From the NCBI GenBank assembly GCA_964058845.1, contig CAXKVR010000091.1, positions 62,001-126,000 of the forward strand: a DNA stretch of 64,000 bases, read 5' to 3'. The notes beneath the pieces were generated by a model, which worked only from the letters and a program-made list of their open reading frames with translations, was not told the DNA's origin and made no database searches. Positions 11,736 through 22,982 of the stretch are shown one piece after another. A program made the position numbers and the translations under genes. The stretch comes from Carex sylvatica. Lineage: Eukaryota; Streptophyta; Magnoliopsida; Poales; Cyperaceae. Position 1 is the first letter of the stretch, and each line of letters starts with the position of its first letter.

Positions 11736-12454
11736 TGAAATTTTGAAAGCATCGTAACAAATTTTAATTTTAATTAATAAAAGGTAAATTAATTACATAT
11801 AATTAATTACATTTTATTTGCTTGTAAAGACATAATTAAAGGGTTTTTACTTTTTAACTCGAAATATTTAATTGTAATCTCATGATAATTGAAATCTAAC
11901 AAGTATTGTGCGTTGCAACGAAAACATATTATATTTTTGACAAGACTTCGAACTAAAGCTGTCCAAAAGTCCTAGACTGAGGGTAATTGTAGAGCTATTC
12001 AGACTCTAACCTGTTGATACCTTCCATTGTCTAAAAGTCCAGACCCTGTTACATGGGACTTTATGGCTTATATAGGTGATTCCCTAACCATTATTCATCG
12101 TTGTCAGAACGGTTAAGGGAGTTTGCATAAAGAGCGGTGATGCTCACATAAGGTATGGTCACCCGACGCTCTTTCGCTTATGCGGACACGAGGGTGGTGA
12201 CCGTAAGCATGGGGCCGAGACGGGCTTCTTGAGCATGGCCCAATTTCAGTTCGTCGTGTTGGCCCGAGATGGATTTTGGGTTGGATATGATATTCGGCCA
12301 TAGCAAGTCATTCAGCGATAATAGAGACATGGGTCTTATTCTTAGTTCCGGCCCGGCCTTTCAATAATGGTCTGAAACCGAATTATTCTTGATTCAAGCC
12401 TAGTCTTTTGAGGACCTTATGTACATGACCCTATCACTGCGTTTTTGCATATTA
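11736..12454. other. Unassigned segment with a G+C-rich insert, probably an LTR fragment
   Basis: About 11736-11940 is AT-rich. Bases 12000-12420 are distinctly richer in G+C and have a TATATAGG at about 12072 followed by a C-rich region. That layout suggests an old LTR promoter fragment, but I found no terminal duplication or coding domain. A 62-residue open frame on the minus strand (12113-12301) has no recognisable motif. Confidence 0.3.
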
Positions 12455-12622
12455 AGATATTAGATCACTTAAATATAGATGGTTATTTATGCTATCTGGG
12501 TTAATTCTATTCTCACTCTTGCATTATTATGTTAGAATTTATTGTTGCAATTTGATATTTTTTAACCATTAACCATTAATCATATTGGGTATTTATTTCC
12601 ATTTTAATATCTACATTTGTTA
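12455..12622 (+). other. Displaced piece of the F-box 3' flank
   Basis: It matches 17310-17480 downstream of copy 3 and the reverse strand of about 21510-21680 downstream of the intact gene (CTTAAATATAG, GTTAATTCTATTCT, TTATTATGTT, GTATTTATTTCCATTTTA). It most simply continues the copy 2 flank that breaks off at 10155, pushed away by the intervening insertion. Confidence 0.55.
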
Positions 12623-12769
12623 TTTGATATATTGTATGTCAACCGGCTATGATTTAATTATGAGTATGTAGTACTTGGTACTAATTTCTATTATGTTATT
12701 GTTTGTGTATATAACTATTTTCTTGCCAAGCACAAAAATGATGTAAATTGACATGTACGTGTAACTTTA

Positions 12770-13846
12770 CACCTTGTTTGGATGGAGAGTAGAGGAAGGG
12801 AGGGAACGGAAAGGAAAGAAAAGAAAACATTCGTCAAATTGTGTTTGGTTGGTAAAGCTATGTTGGAGGTAAAGGGTACATGAGATAAAATGTTTAACCT
12901 TTTATCATATAAATCAATAGAATTGGTTTAACCTTTTATCTTTTTTGAAATATTTTTAGAAAAAATAACACAAATGTCCAATTCTATATGGGTGTGTCAG
13001 TGGGTATGATATGGATAGAGTGGAACCATTTTCATACTCATACTCAGTAAGAATTGACTCTACCCATACCATATCCATACCCTACCACCTGTTAAAAATT
13101 TGCCTTACCCAACCCTACCCATACCCGTTAAGATTACCGAGTAACGAAACGGTAGTGGACGAACAACGAATAATACAAATATAATAGTTTTATTATTTTA
13201 CAAATAAATCATCAAATTTATCATTTCATACATATGCAATCACAATTACTAATGTAAAATTAAAATATAAATATGCAAAAAAATTAAAATCACAAATATC
13301 TTTTCTAAGAAATTCAATTCCAAAACTAAATAATAAAATATTCAAATAAAAATGTAAAATATTTAGGATAATATTTTTCCTTATGATATAATTTATTTTA
13401 TATAATTACCTGTTACCCAATAGGTACGAAATAACCTTACCCATATCCATACCCGTTTATCTAATGAAAAAAAATTCTTACCTACCCATACCCAATAAGT
13501 TAACAAAAAAAATCTTACCCATATCTATTTTATCAAATACGATACGGGTAGGGTGAATGGGTAAACGGGTGTCATTGACACCCCTAACTCTATATCTGAC
13601 CAACATAAATCTCATATAAGTTTTTTGTCACAAACCTACAAAAACTACTGAATTTATTATTAACCTTCTAGATTTTAATCAATCAAACAATAAATAAGAC
13701 GAAAAGAAAAGTTAAATTTATTTTCTCTCATTGATCATTCAAACACAAAGAAATTAAAAAAAAATATATTCTCATTTCTATTTCATTCCATGACCTTCTA
13801 TTCTTCACCTTCGTTTCCTTCCTTTACTCTCCATCCACACAGGGTG
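12770..13846. mobile_element. Harbinger/Tourist-like element with a nested MITE
   Basis: The left end CACCTTGTTTGGATGGAGAG and the right end (read inward CACCCTGTGTGGATGGAGAG) are long inverted repeats that continue into GTAGAGGAAGG/GTAAAGGAAGG. The flanks carry TTA (12767-12769 and 13847-13849). A 3-bp TTA target and a TGTTTGGATGG terminus fit PIF/Harbinger Tourist-like elements. It has no coding capacity. About 600 of its 1077 bases are a second element at 12989-13586. Confidence 0.7.
12989..13586. mobile_element. hAT-like MITE nested in the Tourist-like element
   Basis: The ends are TGGGTGTGTCAGTGGG on the left and, read inward from the right, TAGGGGTGTCAATGAC, forming imperfect inverted repeats. 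The flanks ATTCTATA (12981-12988) and ACTCTATA (13587-13594) are an 8-bp duplication with one mismatch. The interior is full of TACCCATACC words on both strands near the two ends and is AT-rich in the middle. It inserted after the surrounding element. Confidence 0.65.
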
Positions 13847-14439
13847 TTAATAAAAAGTTTTCTGAAACATAACTTTTAATAAGTGAGAAGTTTTCGGAAA
13901 CATAACTTTTAACATGTACGTGCATGTCAATTAACCCACAAAATGGAAAAGAAGACATGGAAAATATTCGTGTAAAAACATCTCCATCTTACTTGAAAAA
14001 TAAATGCAAATGTTAATATGACCCCTACAATTTCAATTACGGAGAAGTCATGCATGAGATATTGTTCTCATTGCTAATTGGTTTGTAAGTGGTGAGTTTT
14101 TTTTATTTCTACAACCATAAAGGATTGTCCTATAAACAATAGTTTTGAAATTTAATTTTTGATCGCAAGTTCGAAATCCGTAAAGAATTATTATTAATGA
14201 ATATTAAATAGTTGGGTGACGACCTCCAACCTTTACTAAATTTTTTTTTCTTTAGTTGCTACATCAACAAAATTGAAATTTTAGAAACGAAAAAAAAGTG
14301 AAAAAATGACTAAAGATATATGCGGCGCCATAGAAAAAGTTGAAATAAATTTAGAACAGTTTGTTTGGGCCTATATTAGGCCCAACTTGTGTACAAAGGA
14401 AGTTCATTGAACCCATCTGTATTCTGCGCAACATCTGTC
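13847..14439. other. AT-rich spacer upstream of F-box copy 3
   Basis: No gene is visible. The duplicated words GTTTTCGGAAACATAACTTT and TTTTCTGAAACATAACTTT lie next to each other at about 13857-13910. The stretch leads into the pyrimidine-rich leader of copy 3 and may contain its promoter, but I see no convincing TATA box. Confidence 0.4.
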
Positions 14440-15917
14440 TGTTAATATTCTTTCTCATTTCATTTCCTTCTCAAACACAAATAGACCGCTGTTGCTCAAA
14501 ACCCTAAAACACCCAGTCGCCGCTCGTTGAGCAGATCTCAGAAAAATAGGTGGATGGTTTAGTAATGTTGTCAACATTGCTTTGCTGTTTCTGATTTCAT
14601 CCTTGTAGTGGTAGACTCAAGTTTCTCAGCACCAAGGTCAGAATTTTTATAATTATTCACTAAAATTACGAACTGTGTTTTTAGGGTTTATCTTTTTATT
14701 TAAATTTTTTTATTTACGAAGAGGGTTTTAATTTGGACCACCTAGACCATTTTTTTTTTGGGTTTTTGGGTATACTTTGATACTTGTGAGGGCTTTATTT
14801 TAAAAACCTTTTTTGTGTCTTCTATTGAACTGTTGTTGAGGCTGGTGCTGAACCAAATTTACCATAAAACTTTAGTTTTGGCCTTTGTTTAGTTGTTGTT
14901 TTGAACCTAATTTTTTAGTTTTGTGCGGTGCTGAACATAATTGTGGTCTTATTTGTATTAAATCATGTTCTGAATTGGTGTTGTCTTGAACTGTGCTGAG
15001 TTTAAATCAGTTTTGTTTGAATAATGCATGAACTTTTTGTGATTGCTATTGTCATAGGGCAAGAATCAGTGTGGGCTTTTTAATTGGGAAAATAGGAAAG
15101 AACCAGTGTTTTTAAATGCGTTGAATATTGTTCTTCAGTGTTTGAAATGTGTTAAGTGCTGTTTTTATCGTTGCTGAGAACCTTTTTTTTTTTTGGGTAT
15201 TTAATTTGGTTGAGAAGGGACAGAATTAGGCTATAATTGAGGTATATATCTTTTTCTCAAATGTGATCTTTTTCTTCCTTTGTTGAACATCCTTCTTTAA
15301 TGATATTGGTAGGTTATGCTACTCTTTAACAAAAAGCAGCAGATACTGATAAAGCCTATAGCTTTGAACTGGTACATGCCATGATTTCCAAACGTCATTG
15401 GCTAAGGTGCCAGTTCTGGTACAACCTCCAACTTTGTGTTAGCACACTTGTCAATTTGATAAATGTTTGGGTTTTCAGATTTTTCGGATGTTAATTTTTG
15501 TGTTCCTGAGGAGGATCTGGTATTTATATTTGTGATATTGCAAAAATCTGTGGTTTAGAACCAGTGTTTTGCAAACTGATTTGGTACTTATTCCTTATAT
15601 CAAACACAAATCTGAGTAAAGAAAAACGTTTTTGCAAACTGAAAATAGAATTAGGCGCTTTTGTTTTATTTTGGCTGATGCTTGTGAGATTGATTTCTGT
15701 GTTTGATATTCTTATTTGATTTCACTCAGTTCAGGTATGATTTTTCAGTCATGTAATGGCTGTTTGACATAGACAGAGAAAATAAAACACATTTCAATGG
15801 ACAACATCAGACCTTTAATGTTTTTTTCTTGTAATTTCCTTTCTTGTAAGTATGAGTAACAAATTTAGGCCTTCTTAACCATAGTACTAACTACACTAGT
15901 TTCCTCTAAAAAATCAG
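14440..15917 (+). other. Leader exon and 5' intron of F-box copy 3
   Basis: A pyrimidine-rich segment with AAACCCTAAAACACCC ends at ACCAAG (14636), followed by GTCAG. The intron then runs about 1.28 kb to AAATCAG at 15917, directly before the start codon. This is the fullest example of the family's leader structure and was the reference for recognising the broken copies. The intron contains several TGGTAC words, as in copy 2. Confidence 0.6.
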
Positions 15918-16987
15918 ATGCTCAAGCAAAAAACAAAAAGCTCTACCATGAGAGAACAAAGCAGTACCGATGGTGTGCTATGCCATGAGAGAAGCTGGTC
16001 TGAACTTCCTGAAGACATTATTCATCTCTTCTCCAAAAAGCTACTTGATATATCTGATTTCATACGCTTCCGTGTTGTGTGCAAGAGGTGGCAGTTATCA
16101 GCACCAGTCAACGATCCTCCCCCACAACTCCCCTGGCTTCTAGTCATGACCTTGAGAAAAGTGCCATTATACGCTTCTACTGCCTCTTGTCTGGAAAAGT
16201 TCATACTTTCACCTGTCTAGATTTGCGTGGTGCTTCGTTCAATGGCCCCGCATGGCGCTACTTATTTGCCTATCACTGGAGAAATTCCAAGATGTATCTT
16301 CTTAATCTTCTTACTCATGATCAAATCCATGTTCCTATTGTTAATGTCTGTGGGTTCGTCCCTGACTATATTGGTCCGGATCCAATTGTAGGTGGCGATA
16401 TTGTCGTCATATCAGGATATTGTGATAAAAGAAATACCAATATGATGGCTTTTTGGTGACCTAAAGCTGATGATTGGGTCTATGTAGAAGCGGTCGGCAA
16501 CGGCAGTAATGCATATTATATGGGACATTACTTCAGGAACGATGAAAAAACTAATATTACAAATGTTATTGATAATGCCACCAAACAATTGGCTTATCAT
16601 GTCGCACCACCAGATGACACAAACCCTCTTCTAAAAGGTTGCACAATATTGGTCGAGTCAGGTGGAACAATCCTAAGGTTGTCCCAGTATTATGAGGGTG
16701 AGCAGTGCCACTTTGATATATACTCTCTTTATTTCGGTGATGATAAAGGGAAACCTTGTTGGGTGAAAATCACTGATATTGGCAACCAAATGTTGTTTCT
16801 ACAGTACAACCTTAGTGGGTTATCTTTCTGTGCGAGTAACATTGCTGGATTAAAAGGGAATTGCATTTACTTCTTGATGATAAAGGGGCTATGTCTTTGT
16901 AGATATGGCATAGGAGATAGTACAACTGAGGTGTTGCCTTACCCTTTTGATTCAGTGGGTACTTGGTTTGTGCCTAGTTTGGCATAG
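15918..16987 (+). pseudogene. F-box/DUF295 pseudogene copy 3
   Basis: ATG at 15918 begins MLKQKTKSS. The F-box (WSELPEDIIHLFSKKLL, RFRVVCKRWQLSAPV) is intact. After LPWLL a deletion of about ten bases relative to copy 1 shifts the frame near 16142. The other frame then carries the DUF295 region up to a TGA at 16457-16459. There the family has CGA (Arg in AFWRPK), so this is a C-to-T change at a CpG. The rest continues open to the normal end PSLA and TAG at 16985-16987. Only these two lesions separate it from a full-length protein. The leader exon and intron look intact, so it may still be transcribed. Confidence 0.87.
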
Positions 16988-17500
16988 CTCTCCAATATCA
17001 ATTATGCATAAAAGACATGTAAGTTTATCACAGTATTAATTTAGCTTTTTGTTTAATTAGTTAGATATTTAGTTCAGTTGTTCTAATTTGACTGCCTTCT
17101 TAACTCTTTTACTGACCAGTGTTTTTGCAAAGTTATTTTAGTATTACAAATTTATCAACTGACTGATACTTAATACTGCCGCTTGAACTTTACTAATCCA
17201 TTGGTGCATACTGGACCCAAATTTTTTCTCTCACATGTTTTCACTTATGTTTGTTTCAGGTACACAAGAGTCAAGACCGATTGAGGTGTGTCTCCACATA
17301 TTAAACTATGAGATCGCTTAAATATAGGTCGATATTGTCGCCACATTGGTTAATTTTATTCTAACTTTAGAGTTATTATGTTGGGGTTTATTTTTATTCG
17401 AACTAATATTGTAATATGGCGAAATTTGATATCTTGTAACCATTCACCATGTGGGGTATTTATTTACATTTTATATATCCAAATTATGTATAAATTTGAT
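16988..17500 (+). other. 3' flank of F-box copy 3 with a possible 3'-UTR intron
   Basis: It is homologous to the minus-strand flank of the intact gene (21944 down to about 21510). In both, TTTCAG precedes GTAC(A/T)CAAGAGTCA (here about 17260), suggesting a splice acceptor and a non-coding last exon. An intron in the 3' UTR is inferred, not shown. Confidence 0.4.
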
Positions 17501-19639
17501 ATACACATGTCCAAGCTGTCCTTCACCAATGATGTTGACTTCACTAAAATCGCCTGTCAAGCATGGAACTAGAAATTGGATATAGAAGAATTAAACATCA
17601 TTTTTTAATTTTATAAGACAATGATAAAAAGATTCTTCACTTTGAAATTTATAGAAAAAATACAACTGACAGCTAACATGGATAAAATGTCATGTCTATC
17701 AAAACCAAAAAAGAAGACGTAATTATTCATATAATTTTCTTTCATCATTTTCTAATTAACAACAAATTTGTAACATCCCAGTATTTTTTAATCTTTAGAA
17801 TTTTTTATTTTACATGAAGTGAATCACATAATTCCGAAATTATTATAATATTGTAACATATTCATACTCTCCTTGAACTATTGTAATTTTTTTTTAAAAT
17901 TATTTACAGTAATTTTATTTCAAGGTCGTACGAGAGATTAGATAGATCTCCAATGTGCTGGAATATTTTATATTTTGTTTAATGATATGCTTATTAGAAT
18001 TAAGATTTATTTTATCAAAACATGTATAAGTAGAAATTTCAGTACTTCATTACTCAATTTCAATACTATAAATAAAGGGGGCATAGTGTAAATCAACCCA
18101 TCTTTTAAATAATTAAATTTGTAATTGAATTTTTATGTGTCAAAATACATGTGAGACACATGTTACCCACTTACAATCTAATTACTTATTATTACAATTA
18201 TGCCACACACCTAACATTTCTCTCCCGTATTATTATTTGTCTCTCCTAATTTTATTCTTTTTGTCTCCCAATTAATTTTTTAATCTCTCTAATTTCATTC
18301 ATTCCTCTTGTTGAGTCCGCCAACATCTCCCTCCTCAGCCACGCCATCACACTCTCAACCCTTCCTCATCCACTAGAAATTTGAAAGAATATGAAGGGGA
18401 ATATGAAGGGGAAGATGTGTGCTCAAATTTCTTCTCTTAATCTTGTTCATTTGTACATTTCACTCTTATTCTTCTCTTTCCTTAAAGTTCGGTTGCCACT
18501 AAATGATGCCTCATTATTTTGTTGACCATCACACTTGAATTTGAGATTTGGATGTTTTGAGACTAATTGTGGAATAAAAACACAAAAGGAGTCTTGAGTT
18601 GAGATTTAATCTAGTTTTTTAGCAAGGTTGTCAAATATAAAAGAATAGGTATTAATAACTGGCTACTCCACTTGAAAATTTAATTAAGTATTTTAGATGC
18701 AAGCAACTCAATTTAGAGAAAGGTAAGTGAATAATTATTTTGCTCAAAAGCTTGATTTCATTCATATTAAACTTCTGCAAGATGTGTCCCCAAATTTATT
18801 TCTAACTAAAAAGGGGATCAAATAGGGACTCCATTTTATTCTTATTCCGCAATTGAACTCTTTTTATGTCCTTCATTGAGCCTCAATTAGGAATTCTGCA
18901 AGTCCTATCAATGGTTGTTCACTAAATTGATAGAGGGCGTTATTGAATTACCGAATCCATCTCATTAAATCGGCATAGGTGTAGACCTGCATAGCTGGAC
19001 TAAGAAGGATTGTCGAACATGTCATCAACATCGTAACATCACGCTAATTACATCATCTCAACATTGCTAAGGTGCGGATTTTGAGTTATTCTCAGATTCC
19101 TCTAACTTATTTATTGTTGTTGTTTCATTGTTGCTTGTTTGCATGTTTGCTTGTTTGCTATTTTCTTGATTGAATAGTTGTTTACTTGTTTGGTTGTCGG
19201 GTTATAGCTAGAATGGTGTTATATTTCTTGATTGAAATGTAAAGATGCATGATCATATTTCTTCATAATGAAAATCTGAAAATAAAGTTTGAGGTTTATT
19301 TTAGAATTAGTTATGAAACATCACATATAGTTGATTATGGGTTATATTCCTTAAGTGAATTAAAAGGGTGCATGAACAATAGCTTAAATTAAAAGGTAGT
19401 GTTATTTAAATTGTTTAGTGATAAATGAGATTACATATAGCTGTTGTAGCTGGCTTGTTTGTGTAGTAGCTAATTAGTTGTAATTAAGCTCTTGAATGTG
19501 ATTTTGAATGGCATAGCATGAATGACATGATTGTCATGAGGAGCATGAACATTTTGTATGATATACTTGCATGCATGATATGAACTATTTACTTGTTATA
19601 AAAGAAATGTGTTAAAGAACCATAGGTCTAAAACCTAAC
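17501..19639. other. AT-rich region without a gene
   Basis: No open frame shows a known motif. TGTAACATCCCAGT at 17769 resembles an LTR start. The CT-rich stretch 18200-18370 resembles leader sequence. I could not find a matching LTR end with a target duplication, so no element is called. Confidence 0.4.
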
Positions 19640-20060
19640 AATCATGTAGGCATTGTATTCAGGGTAAGGATGTAATTTTTGTTATGTAGGCGCTAAACTT
19701 GTAGCGCATAATAGAAATTGCATAAGCGCCATATTCGGAATAAGCATGTAATTTCTGTTATGTAGGTGCTGAACTTCTAGCGCATAACAGAAATTGCATA
19801 GGCACCATATTCGTGGTAGCACATGACTCAGTTATGTAGGCTCTGAACTTGTAGCGCATAACTTTAGTCATGCAAGCGCCCAATTCGGGGTAAGCACATA
19901 ATTTCAGGTTACGGCCATAACAGAAATTGTGTAGGCGCCATATTTGTGGTAGTGCATGATCGGAGTCTTGTATTAATCTTGACGGTCATGTAGGCGCTGA
20001 ACTTGTGGCGCATGACCGGGGTCATGTAGGCGCTGTACTTGTAGCACATGACCGAGTTAT
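19640..20060. repeat. Degenerate minisatellite (GTAGGCGCTGAACTTGTAGCGCATA)n
   Basis: At least five or six degenerate copies of a G+C-richer unit alternate in an AT-rich background. Each copy has (T)AGGCGCTGAACTTGTAGCGC or CATATTCG variants followed by ATAACAGAAATTGCATA or ATGACCGGGGTCATG. Inner palindromes such as GACCGGGGTC recur. The units are 30-60 bp and irregular. Such blocks are common inside plant gypsy LTRs, so this may belong to a degraded LTR spanning about 17770-20750. Confidence 0.65.
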
Positions 20061-20734
20061 TGATCCAAAATGGTTACCCAATATATAATGTGATTTTATT
20101 CTTTCATGAATATTCATGAATAAAGTATGATTTAGTTGATGATGCTTTATAAGTAAATTGAATGAATTTATTAAGCTAGTGCACACAAATATTTGCATAT
20201 TTGATAGGATACATTAGCATCGAATATTTTTGGAATTAATATTTATGTTAAGATCATGAGATAAATGCGTTTTCTTGGCAAACAATTTATGTACAACTTG
20301 ATTGATTTCATCTTCATTAGTTGTTCTTGGATTTCTATTATTATCATAATGTTATTATAATTATGCTCGGTGCTGGATTGGTTTAGTTGGTTGGGTCTTA
20401 GAATAACTCGACTAGAATTGAAGGAGATTTTCTAATCTCCCACTTTTCCACTTCGGTGGGTTCCAGGTACAAAGTGAAAGATAGGAAACAACATGTAGAA
20501 CTTGAAGATTTGCGGGATTTACCACAAGGGAAGTTAAATGTTTACTTCGAATAAATTTGCTATGGTATTCCTACTAATGTAGAGGGGCTAAGTGCAAATT
20601 AACTTAATATAATTGATGTTTATCTGCTCAAATATTTTATTGGGCTGAAACTTTACCCATGTTTTTATACTTTAGATTATTATATCATTATTTAGTCAAA
20701 CTATTTTCATTCTTCTAGAAATATGACATGCCCG
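20061..20734. other. AT-rich stretch without a gene
   Basis: Nothing coding is recognised. A short segment at 20440-20540 (CCACTTCGGTGGGTTCCAG and following) is less AT-rich and might be an exon relic, but its frame is broken and it matches nothing I know. Confidence 0.35.
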
Positions 20735-21122
20735 AGCGGAACTTTGTAACATGTATAACAGGTATGACGATGAGTATATGACAGTTGGATCAGCAAATTT
20801 AAATCCGAGATCACTTGCTGGATTATACCAAAATGGGCCAGATGGTCACGCCTGTGGTCAGGTTGTGTGCTGAATGGCACTGTGGTACAATCATTTCATG
20901 AGCCAATGCAAGCACCCCAAGCAACGTTTTTCTCAAAGTTGCGGAGATCTATGAGAGATGTTTACAGGAGATTCTATCATTGATTTGCCAGGGCATTTGC
21001 TTCCTATCCCGATAAAGGTCTCCGACAGTGGTGAGTTGTTGGATCTGCCAAACAATGGATTCTTTCTTGACACAAAGGCAAAGGTGAAAGGGGAGACATC
21101 TCTGGTGCTCAAAGGTTTATGA
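20735..21122 (+). pseudogene. Phospholipase D 3'-terminal fragment
   Basis: Translation from 20763 gives YDDEYMTVGSANLNPRSLAG, the conserved segment just after the second HKD motif of plant C2-domain phospholipase D (family form roughly VDDEYxxxGSANxNxRSMxG). Farther on come a MALWYNHF block, a coiled segment with KVAEIYERCLQEI in another frame, then DLPGHLLPIPIKV, FFLDTKAKV and a final TGA at 21120-21122, in the order of the family's C terminus. The reading is broken by an in-frame TGA after QVVC and by a frameshift near 20980. The His and Lys of the catalytic HKD are missing. An upstream RNFVTCI may match the preceding RRFMVYV block. Only about the last 120 of some 800 residues are here, so it is a dead fragment. 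Confidence 0.75.
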
Positions 21123-21509
21123 GTTTTAATTAAATTGATTTGGATTGCTCGTGTGTGAAATAGGATCAAGGATTAATAAATGGTTTGTTGTTTAGTCATT
21201 TTACACGAGTAGAGTATTGGTGAAAAGGAAAAAGCATAAATCATACCGGTCAAATTCAGCAAAATTGGACAATTCTGTAATAACTTGTACCAAACCAGGT
21301 CAGCTTATAACTGCAAACCCGACTAATTGTAAGTGCCAACTAGCTGTTTCAGTTAACACAAGAGCAAAAACTGGCACACGTAATACAACCTGCAGTATTT
21401 ATATTAACAACATGTGCGTGTTTGGCAGGCAAATAATTATATACAAACAATAATAACATCATAGTAATTACTGCCACGTATTACATATTCGTAAATCGTG
21501 TCTGGTCGT
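21123..21509. other. Spacer between the phospholipase D fragment and the F-box gene flank
   Basis: A 78-residue open frame (21217-21453, plus) has no recognisable motif and an unremarkable composition. I regard it as chance. Confidence 0.4.
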
Positions 21510-21944
21510 ACGTCATAATTTAGATATATAAAATGGAAATAAAAACACAACATGGTGAATGATTAGAAGAAAACAAATTTAACCAAATTATAATATTAAA
21601 AAGAATCAAAATAAATCCTAACATAATAACTCTTAAGTTAGATAAAATTAACCCATGTGACAACAGTAACGACCTATATTTAAGCTATCTCATAGTTTAA
21701 TATGCAGAAATGCACCTCAATCTGGCCCTGACTCTTGAGTACCTGAAACCAATACAAGTGGAAACAAGTAGGTAAATTTGTAATACTAAAATTACATTGG
21801 AAAAACACTGATCACTAAAATAGTTAAGAAGGCAGTCATATTAGAACAACTGAAATAAATATCTTACTAATTAAACAAAAAGCTAAACTAATACTCAATT
21901 AAAATTACCTGGCTCTTAAAGCATGCACAATTGATATCAGAGAG
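21510..21944 (-). other. 3' flank of the intact F-box gene
   Basis: On the minus strand this matches the flank after copy 3, including the TTTCAGGTACTCAAGAGTCA block at about 21735-21755 that may be a 3'-UTR splice acceptor. It probably holds the 3' untranslated region. No single poly(A) signal stands out. Confidence 0.45.
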
Positions 21945-22982
21945 CTATACCAGACTTCGCACAAACCAAGTATTCATTGAATCAAAAAGGCAAGGCAGCA
22001 CCTCAGTTATACCATCTCCAATGTCGTATCTACAAAGATATTGCCTCTTTTTCAAGAAGTAAATGCAATTCCCTTTGAATCCCACAAAGTTACTCACACA
22101 AAAAGATAACCCACGATTATAACCTAGAAACAACATTTGGTCACCGATATCAGTAATTTTCACCCAACAAGGTTTTGCTTCTCCATCACCGAAATGAAGA
22201 GAGTATATACCAAAGTGGCACTGCTCACCCTCATAATATTGGAACAACCTTAGGATCTTTCCTTCTGACTCGACCATAAATGTGAACCTTTTTAGAAAAG
22301 GGACGTTTGTGCCCTCAGGTGGTGCAACTTGATAAGCCAATGTTTTTGTTGCAATATCAATAACATTTGTAATGCCAGTATCTATTTCGCTGCTAAAGTA
22401 TTCCCCCCTATAATATGTACTACCACCATAGCAATCACTGACCCCTTCTACATAGACCCAATCGTCAACCTCTCGTTGCCAAAAAGCAATCATATTGTTA
22501 TTTCCTGACATAACGACAATATCGCCACCTTCAATTGGATCTGGACCAATATAGTCTGGGAGGAACCCGCATACGTTAGCAGCATCTAGGACATGGATTT
22601 GATCACAAGTAAGAGGATTAAGGAGATACCCCTGAGAATTTTCCAAGTGATAGGCAAGTAAGTAGCGACATGTGGGGCCCTTGAGCCAAGCATGACAGGA
22701 ACCTGGACAATTGATAGTATGTACTTTGCCAGACAGGAGGCAATAGAAACGTATAATGCCATTTTCACGGTATTCTCTAAAGCGGTTCTCTAGAAGCCAG
22801 GGGAGTTGTGGGGGAGGATCAGTGACTGGGGCCGACAATTGCCAGCTTTTGCACACAGCACGGAAGCGTATGAAATCAGAGATATCAGGTAGTTTTTTGG
22901 AGAAGAGATGTATAATGTCTTCAGGAAGTTCAGACCAATATCTCTTGCCATTGGTACAGCTTTTTGTTTTTATCTTGGGCAT
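21945..22982 (-). CDS. F-box protein with DUF295 domain, intact
   Basis: This is the only unbroken member of the local family, 345 residues. An F-box at about residues 15-55 (WSELPEDIIHLFSKKLPDIS, then RFRAVCKSWQLSAPV) would bind an ASK/Skp1 adaptor. DUF295 covers about 70-320 (SGKVHTINCPG, YIGPDPIEGGDIVVMSG, AFWQREVDDWVYVEG, ITNVIDIATK, CWVKITDIG, RYDIGDG). The architecture and length fit plant F-box/DUF295 proteins, inferred to be substrate receptors of SCF ubiquitin ligases; the target is unknown. I chose the ATG at 22980-22982 because the family splices at ATCAG directly before ATGCCCAAG. The frame is open eight codons farther up, but that part is intron. Three relatives nearby are pseudogenes. 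Confidence 0.9.
   Translation of the reverse strand: MPKIKTKSCTNGKRYWSELPEDIIHLFSKKLPDISDFIRFRAVCKSWQLSAPVTDPPPQLPWLLENRFREYRENGIIRFYCLLSGKVHTINCPGSCHAWLKGPTCRYLLAYHLENSQGYLLNPLTCDQIHVLDAANVCGFLPDYIGPDPIEGGDIVVMSGNNNMIAFWQREVDDWVYVEGVSDCYGGSTYYRGEYFSSEIDTGITNVIDIATKTLAYQVAPPEGTNVPFLKRFTFMVESEGKILRLFQYYEGEQCHFGIYSLHFGDGEAKPCWVKITDIGDQMLFLGYNRGLSFCVSNFVGFKGNCIYFLKKRQYLCRYDIGDGITEVLPCLFDSMNTWFVRSLV

Noticed and set aside
12113..12301. 62-codon minus-strand frame in a G+C-rich segment
   Set aside because: No known motif; it lies in a probable LTR fragment.
17769..20750. Possible solo LTR starting TGTAACATCCC and ending GTAACA
   Set aside because: No matching 5-bp target duplication was found and the right end is uncertain.
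21217..21453. 78-codon plus-strand frame
   Set aside because: No motif, no family context, no convincing start.
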